From JBAXRT01 sp037131065 (GTDB taxonomy: Bacteria; Bacteroidota; Bacteroidia; Bacteroidales; FEN-979), in assembly GCA_037131065.1 (NCBI GenBank), contig JBAXRT010000140.1, positions 1 to 7,251 of the forward strand: a stretch of DNA of 7,251 nucleotides. The letters run 5' to 3'. The notes beneath the pieces were generated by a model. It made no database searches, was not told the origin of the DNA, and worked only from the letters and a program-made list of their open reading frames with translations. Made by a program: the position numbers and the translations under genes. Of the stretch, positions 1 through 4,328 are shown in pieces. How positions within the stretch are numbered: the first letter of the stretch is position 1; every line of letters begins with the position of its first letter.

Positions 1-1
1 C

Positions 2-473
2 ATGCGAAAACTCCTCTTTCTCAGCATGTTTGTGTTCGGTTTTACATTGAATCTCTTTGCCCAGGCTCCCGGTTTTGTCTCTGCTTACGACTCCATGCAC
101 CAGCGCTTCAGGGTCTATTATGCCTTCGGCGAATGGAAGGCCGTTGACTGGGATGGCCTGAACAACAGGATCAGGCCCGGAATCGTCCAGGCAGCAGATC
201 GGGGGAAGCTATGGGTTTGCCCTCACCGGGCTGGATGACGGCCGTATCGTTGCGCGCCTTGTCAACCCGGGATCGCCTGCCGATATCGCGGGAATGCAGT
301 TTGGCTCGGAGATCCTTGAGATCAACGACAGCCTTGTTCACCGGGTGCTCGACACAGCTTCCGTTCTCTGGGCAGAGGCAAATCCGGCAACACTGGAATG
401 TAAGAGGCTGAACCAGTACCGCTTCATAGGAAGGGCGCCGACGGGCAACAGCAGGCCGGAAGTTATTCTGTAA
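2..473 (+). pseudogene. Decayed secreted S41-type peptidase remnant (signal peptide plus PDZ-like domain, frameshifted)
   Basis: The ATG at 2 begins a classic Sec signal peptide: basic MRK, a hydrophobic core, then LFAQ with likely cleavage before APGF. The reading then gives YYAFGEWKAVDWDGLNN and RPGIVQAAD, which from memory resembles the N-terminal region of secreted S41 peptidases (typically Y-F/A-x-x-x-W-x-x-V-D-W-D-x-L). This frame stops at 238. From about 198 the frame beginning at 201 takes over with GGSYGFALTGLDDGRIVARL, then PGSPADIAGMQFGSEILEIN, a PDZ-like domain with the usual PGSPA and GD/GSEIL-x-IN pattern, continuing through KRLNQYRFIGRAP to a stop at 471-473. Frame 0 is closed by a TGA at 159-161, so the two halves cannot be one intact reading frame. 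The stretch linking them in relatives (usually containing a DGHV-like motif) is missing, and the S41 catalytic Ser/Lys domain is absent. A sequencing error could explain the frame change but not the missing domain. The PDZ assignment is good; the S41 parentage is inference. Confidence 0.65.
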
Positions 474-768
474 CCTGGAATGCCGGAAGTGAGAAACCGG
501 GAGTCTGTCTTTTCCGGATGCAGGCAGGCAAAGTCCTGTTGACAAAGAAATGCGTTGTTCTGTGATCTCTGTCATTTCCCCTTATCTCTCTCAAGGATAT
601 TGCTGTCAGGCTGATGAATATTTACATGGAGGCTGTAAAAAAACAGGGCATCATCAAAAATTTATGATATTTTCGCAGACTGATCAGAAATCTTTCTCCT
701 GGGAGAAAGATTCGTTCAACACTATTTAAAAAACTGAAACTTCTGAAAGAAAAACGGAACACCTGCCA
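474..768. other. Intergenic region with possible pseudogene tail and a hairpin
   Basis: I see no intact gene here. The frame of the original start codon reopens across 467-565 and reads SVTWNAGSEKPGVCLF before a TGA at 563-565. This could be the continuation of the upstream peptidase remnant after a second frame change, because S41 relatives often have a V-T-(Y/W)-x-N-(P/A)-G-S-type strand after the PDZ domain. That is inference on a short match. From about 566 the DNA becomes A/T-rich, as expected for a promoter and leader region of the radical SAM gene. It contains the hairpin at 689-712 and the 8-bp palindrome CTGATCAG at 680-687. No convincing Bacteroidota promoter (TTG about 19 bp before TAnnTTTG) was found. 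Confidence 0.5.
689..712. promoter_or_regulatory. Perfect inverted repeat (hairpin or operator) upstream of the radical SAM gene
   Basis: The arms AATCTTTCTC (689-698) and GAGAAAGATT (703-712) are exact reverse complements separated by CTGG; the outer C and G of the loop can also pair. It lies 56 bp before the ATG at 769, in otherwise A/T-rich non-coding DNA. There is no T-run directly after the right arm on the plus strand, so it is a poor intrinsic terminator for the upstream remnant. It could be a leader hairpin in the radical SAM mRNA or a binding site for a dimeric regulator. The sequence alone does not decide between these. Confidence 0.45.
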
Positions 769-2697
769 ATGAAGATATTGCTGATCAGCCCGGGTAGTCC
801 AGATGATATCGACAGCCAGATCACCCAGGGAATTCCTTACCTTTTTGCGAAAACACTCTTTGCTCCCCATGCCATTGCCGCGGTGGCAGCCCTCACTCCT
901 GCAGAACACGAGGTTGTTCTTCACGATGAGTACGTTCGCGGACCTGCAGAAGAGATCATCCGTGCCAACCGCTTTGATATTATCGGTATTTCCATCACAT
1001 CGAATCAGCAAAACCGGTCATTAGACATCGCCCGGTTCTGTAAAGAATATTTTCCTTCCTCCCTTGTCATTTTTGGCGGTATTGGTGTTGAACATCTCAT
1101 TCACCAGGAGATGCCGGATGTGGATGTCATTTTCCACGGGGAGGCGGAGGAAACCTGGCCCCGTTTCCTGGAAGATCTCAAACAGGGCGCCTGGCCAAGG
1201 GTATATAAAAACATTTCAAAGCCCGACATGGCGAAGACCCCTGCTCCCCGTTGGGAGCTGCTCCGGGATGATCTTTCGTCATACACCACGGTATTGCTTC
1301 AGACCACCCGCGGGTGCCCTTTCGATTGCAGCTTTTGCGATGTCATTTACACTTTCGGCAGGAAACTCCGCACTAAGACCATTGAACAGGTTCTTGAAGA
1401 GGTGCGAAGACTCAGCGCCCTGGGCGTGAAGATGATCTTCATCGCCGATGATAACTTTGCCGGGGATAAAAAATATACAAAGGACCTGCTCCGTCAACTG
1501 ATCCCCCTCAACAACTCCTTTAAGACCCCGATCGAGTTTATCACACAGATCGACATTACCATTGCCAACGACGAGGAGCTGCTCACCCTGCTTGCCGATT
1601 GCAACTTCCATTCACTGATGATCGGCATTGAGTCGGTGAATGAGCAGTCGCTGAAGGATTATAACAAACAGCAGAACCTGCGTATCCCCATCCGGGAAGC
1701 CGTAAGGAAGATCCAGTCGTACGGCATGGTAGTCCTCGCGCATATGATCATCGGTGCCGATTCGGACGATACGGAGGTGTTCAGAAAAACAACGGAATTC
1801 ATCACCGACACCAACATCGTTCACCACCTTTGTCATCCGCTGGCGGCTCCTCCGGGGACCAAAATGTGGTATGAACTCAAAAGGGCGGGCCGGATCATCA
1901 TTACCGACACAGGGGAGATCGCTGACAAGACCGACATCATTTCGAACATCATCCCGAAACAGATGACAAGGATCGAGATGTTTGAAGGACTGGCCGGTTA
2001 CTGGGAAAACATCTACGATCCTGAAAAGTTCACACGCAGGGCGCTTACATTTATTGAAGGCGTTCAATACAAACCAAAGATAAAAGAGCCCGGGCTGAAA
2101 GATCTCTGGACACTCCGGAAGATGCTCTGGCGTGTTTTCACCTTCTTTATGTTCGACGCCGGGAAAGATCACAAAAAGGCCTTTTTTACCATCCTCAGGG
2201 CAACACAAAAAAAAGGCATGTATCTTTTACCAAAAATCATCTACATCTACACCTGCTACCTGGTCGATTACAACCGGTCGATGTACGATGCAAAGATTGC
2301 ACGTTCACATGCACAGTGGGAGCGTGAGAACGGCCATAAACTGGTCGTTGACGATCATCCGATCCCTGTTGCAGAAAAGATCCGCGAGCATGCCGTGCCC
2401 ATCTTCCAGGCAGCCTACGAACGCATCAGGGCGAAGGTCCCGCACAAAGAGACGCTTTATACTGCCGTTGTTTCAGCCATGGTTGATTTCAACGACCGCT
2501 TCGGAAAAACGTTCGAGCGCTTTGATGCCCTGGAAGAGGAGCATATCCGGGACACCTGCGACCGCATCATTCAACAACTTCCTCCCAACGGCCACTCATC
2601 ACCCGATGACATGCCACTGACCATGCCAGCCGGATTTACCCGTGAAATGCTGGATGCGCTGGACAATGCCGTGAGATACAAGAGGAGCAGCAACTGA
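769..2697 (+). CDS. Cobalamin-binding-domain radical SAM enzyme with C-terminal extension, substrate unknown
   Basis: Residues 1-150 form a Rossmann-like B12-binding domain: MKILLISPGSP at the N-terminus, AAVAALTPAEHEVVLHDE, FDIIGISITS at 69-78, the glycine turn IFGGIG at 101-106, and VIFHGEAEETWPRFL at 120-134. The radical SAM barrel follows, with the 4Fe-4S motif C183-x3-C187-x2-C190 (RGCPFDCSFCD), ADDNF at 226-230 and GIESV at 286-290. Residues about 395-430 (KQMTRIEMFEGLAGYWENIY) resemble the DUF4070-type region found after the barrel in such proteins. The remaining part to residue 642 (about 440-642) is rich in charged and aromatic residues and I do not recognise it. The enzyme should be cytosolic and cleave S-adenosylmethionine to a 5'-deoxyadenosyl radical. 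Cobalamin relatives do radical methylations or ring rearrangements, but no substrate can be assigned. The B12 domain lacks an obvious D-x-H-x-x-G ligand motif, which is normal for this class. The ATG at 769 fits the start of the first beta strand; no strong Shine-Dalgarno is seen. It stands alone on its strand, converging on the peptidase gene. Confidence 0.93.
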   Translation: MKILLISPGSPDDIDSQITQGIPYLFAKTLFAPHAIAAVAALTPAEHEVVLHDEYVRGPAEEIIRANRFDIIGISITSNQQNRSLDIARFCKEYFPSSLVIFGGIGVEHLIHQEMPDVDVIFHGEAEETWPRFLEDLKQGAWPRVYKNISKPDMAKTPAPRWELLRDDLSSYTTVLLQTTRGCPFDCSFCDVIYTFGRKLRTKTIEQVLEEVRRLSALGVKMIFIADDNFAGDKKYTKDLLRQLIPLNNSFKTPIEFITQIDITIANDEELLTLLADCNFHSLMIGIESVNEQSLKDYNKQQNLRIPIREAVRKIQSYGMVVLAHMIIGADSDDTEVFRKTTEFITDTNIVHHLCHPLAAPPGTKMWYELKRAGRIIITDTGEIADKTDIISNIIPKQMTRIEMFEGLAGYWENIYDPEKFTRRALTFIEGVQYKPKIKEPGLKDLWTLRKMLWRVFTFFMFDAGKDHKKAFFTILRATQKKGMYLLPKIIYIYTCYLVDYNRSMYDAKIARSHAQWERENGHKLVVDDHPIPVAEKIREHAVPIFQAAYERIRAKVPHKETLYTAVVSAMVDFNDRFGKTFERFDALEEEHIRDTCDRIIQQLPPNGHSSPDDMPLTMPAGFTREMLDALDNAVRYKRSSN

Positions 2698-2733
2698 TCA
2701 GAAGAGGATCACCGCCCGATTTTTTGACGACCT

Positions 2734-4293
2734 TTATTCGGCCATCCCCATCTTAGCCTTCAGGAAGCCGGTCACATCGAGCGTTCGGCCGGTAGCGTGT
2801 TTCAGCTTCTCCTGCCAGTAGTAATACTCTCCGTCGCGGTACAGCTTTTCCTTCAGGTATTCGCCGGTGGCGGATTTGAATGGATAATCCCTCCCGAACT
2901 TTTTCGCCAAGGCATTGTGAACCTGCCAGGCGATGATCTCGGCAAACATATAGTTGTGCATATAGACCGGGTAGGATATGATCATGTTGTCGGTGAGCGG
3001 GCCCATCCGCTTAAAGGGTTTATCTATTAAAAGGTATTTTTTATACAATTTGTTCTCAAGTCCCTCAAGGTTTTGCCCGGGATCTTTATAAAGTTCCATC
3101 TCAACCATGAACTGGGCCAGGAAGGAGCGCATGTAGACGGGGAAATACTTTTTTGCCTGCTCCGACCAGATTTTGATAGAGTCGGCGCTGATCTTCTTGC
3201 ACACCATCATCCATTCCGGGTTGCTGACAAACCTCCGCATTACATCAGCCATCCCTTCGCCATAGGCGGGGGTAAGCCCCCCGAGGAGCCATTCGTATCC
3301 TTTGAGAACGGAGGGTTCGACGGTCGTGAACATGGCGTGCAGTCCGTGACCGATCTCGTGCATGCGCGAGCTGAACGGCAGTTCGGGGATGACCACGATC
3401 CGGAAGTCATCCGGGATCCTGACCGCAATTCCCTGGCCCCCGACCGGCGGCGGCAGTGGTTTATCAATGAAAGTGGTGATAGGCAGTTTGGAGAAGTCGA
3501 TCCCGATGCCGGCCAATGTGCGGATCATAAAGTACCGGTTGGAATCGGCCGGTACCTGGTCATTTTCCGTGGCCAGGAGGTATTTCATGAAGAGACTGTA
3601 AAATCCGCGCCGGGTGAACTCTTCCGTGTTCTTCTGCTTTTTGTACTCCTCAACAAGTTTCCTGTAGGGTTCAAGGGTCATTGAATCGATGATGGCGACA
3701 TACCGGTAAAAATTGCCGGCATTCATGAACGACAGGTCGAGTGAGGCATCCCCGAAATCCCTGAATCCTGCTTTCAGGGAATAGCCGTTCCTGAGCCTTA
3801 TCAGCTTCATGGTGAGCGAGTCGATGGACTCCCAGCGATCTTTGATCCCTGAAGTCATCCTTGCCGTGACGCTGTCTTCGATCCTGGTCTGGAGCGTTCT
3901 CACCTCTTCATTCAGAGTGATGCCACAGGCAACCACCAGGTTGTGCCACACAAAGATCTCCCTTGCCAGCATCGTATCCTTAATGGATTGTCTTTCATTG
4001 TACCAGTGGTTGATCACTCCGGTGAAGTCCGGGTCCTGGAAAAAGAGCGCCACATCATTTTTCGGCCCTTTCAGTTCATATCCCGGTTCGTTGGCATAGT
4101 ATTTCCAGTACTCCTCCCCCAGCCTGACGATGAGCTTTTCATAGAGACTGTTCTTCTGATCCAGATAGGCCCTGAGGGATTTTTCATCTTTAACACCGGT
4201 CCCGGTTATCGTACCTTTTTGTGCTTGGGAGGAGAGAAAAAAAGAAGTGGAAAATAGAAAAAGGAAAATGGAAATTGGAGAGAGCTTATTCAT
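2734..4293 (-). CDS. Secreted M2-like (ACE-type) zinc metallopeptidase
   Basis: The 519-residue product starts with a Sec signal peptide (MNKLSPIS, hydrophobic FLFLFSTSFFL, likely cleavage after SSQAQ at residue 25), so it acts in the periplasm or outside. The zinc site is H312-E-I-G-H316 (SSRMHEIGHGLHAMF), with E346 in TPAYGEGMADV as probable third ligand; this is the gluzincin pattern. Remembered ACE sequence lines up well: HEMGH with HEIGH, NPGFHEAIGDV with TPAYGEGMADV, a following STP with SNP at 357-359, and the substrate-site tyrosine region PYIRYFVSF with VYMHNYMFAEIIAW (443-456), where Y444 or Y448 may stabilise the oxyanion. The late YYWQEKLKHATGRTLD (490-505) matches the conserved W-x-E-x-L-x-x-x-TG of M2/M3 enzymes. 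The expected activity is release of dipeptides or small peptides. The loop between the second His and the Glu is about six residues longer than in ACE. Family M3 is the main alternative. The gene lies 35 bp downstream of the sensor kinase gene on the same strand, so co-transcription is likely. The start is supported by the signal peptide. Confidence 0.88.
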   Translation of the reverse strand: MNKLSPISIFLFLFSTSFFLSSQAQKGTITGTGVKDEKSLRAYLDQKNSLYEKLIVRLGEEYWKYYANEPGYELKGPKNDVALFFQDPDFTGVINHWYNERQSIKDTMLAREIFVWHNLVVACGITLNEEVRTLQTRIEDSVTARMTSGIKDRWESIDSLTMKLIRLRNGYSLKAGFRDFGDASLDLSFMNAGNFYRYVAIIDSMTLEPYRKLVEEYKKQKNTEEFTRRGFYSLFMKYLLATENDQVPADSNRYFMIRTLAGIGIDFSKLPITTFIDKPLPPPVGGQGIAVRIPDDFRIVVIPELPFSSRMHEIGHGLHAMFTTVEPSVLKGYEWLLGGLTPAYGEGMADVMRRFVSNPEWMMVCKKISADSIKIWSEQAKKYFPVYMRSFLAQFMVEMELYKDPGQNLEGLENKLYKKYLLIDKPFKRMGPLTDNMIISYPVYMHNYMFAEIIAWQVHNALAKKFGRDYPFKSATGEYLKEKLYRDGEYYYWQEKLKHATGRTLDVTGFLKAKMGMAE

Positions 4294-4319
4294 TGTTTAT
4301 GGTTTATTGATTTTTTCAT
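4290..4319 (-). other. Possible nine-codon leader ORF overlapping the peptidase start (ATGA)
   Basis: Reading the minus strand, an ATG at 4319-4317, 9 nt after the kinase stop, opens a frame encoding MKKSINHKQ that stops at TGA 4292-4290. That stop overlaps the peptidase ATG (4293-4291) in an ATGA arrangement. Such overlaps can pass terminating ribosomes to the next start, which would suit a gene without a Shine-Dalgarno. The sequence is only 30 nt and A-rich, so chance is a strong alternative. Confidence 0.2.
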
Positions 4320-4328
4320 GATAATCTT

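Noticed and set aside
668..675. TATTTTCG as a Bacteroidota -7 box (TAnnTTTG) for the radical SAM gene
   Set aside because: One base is off consensus and no TTG lies at the expected distance upstream.
1612..2208. 198-codon open frame on the minus strand inside the radical SAM gene
   Set aside because: It is fully contained in the strong plus-strand gene, has no recognisable motif and low-complexity-like composition. It is an antisense shadow.
2695..2725. Possible terminator between the convergent genes (TGATC/GATCA stem, then T6)
   Set aside because: The stem is only 5 bp with a 7-nt loop, and the T-run begins 9 nt after the stem. It is too weak to call in either direction.
3532..3555. Inverted repeat GTACCGG/CCGGTAC with a 10-nt spacer
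   Set aside because: It is inside the peptidase coding region with a 7-bp arm, and the codons explain it without a regulatory role.
3073..3684. 203-codon plus-strand open frame opposite the peptidase gene
   Set aside because: It lies antisense to the HEIGH-containing gene, with no domain or signal of its own; its openness follows from the codon use of the real gene.
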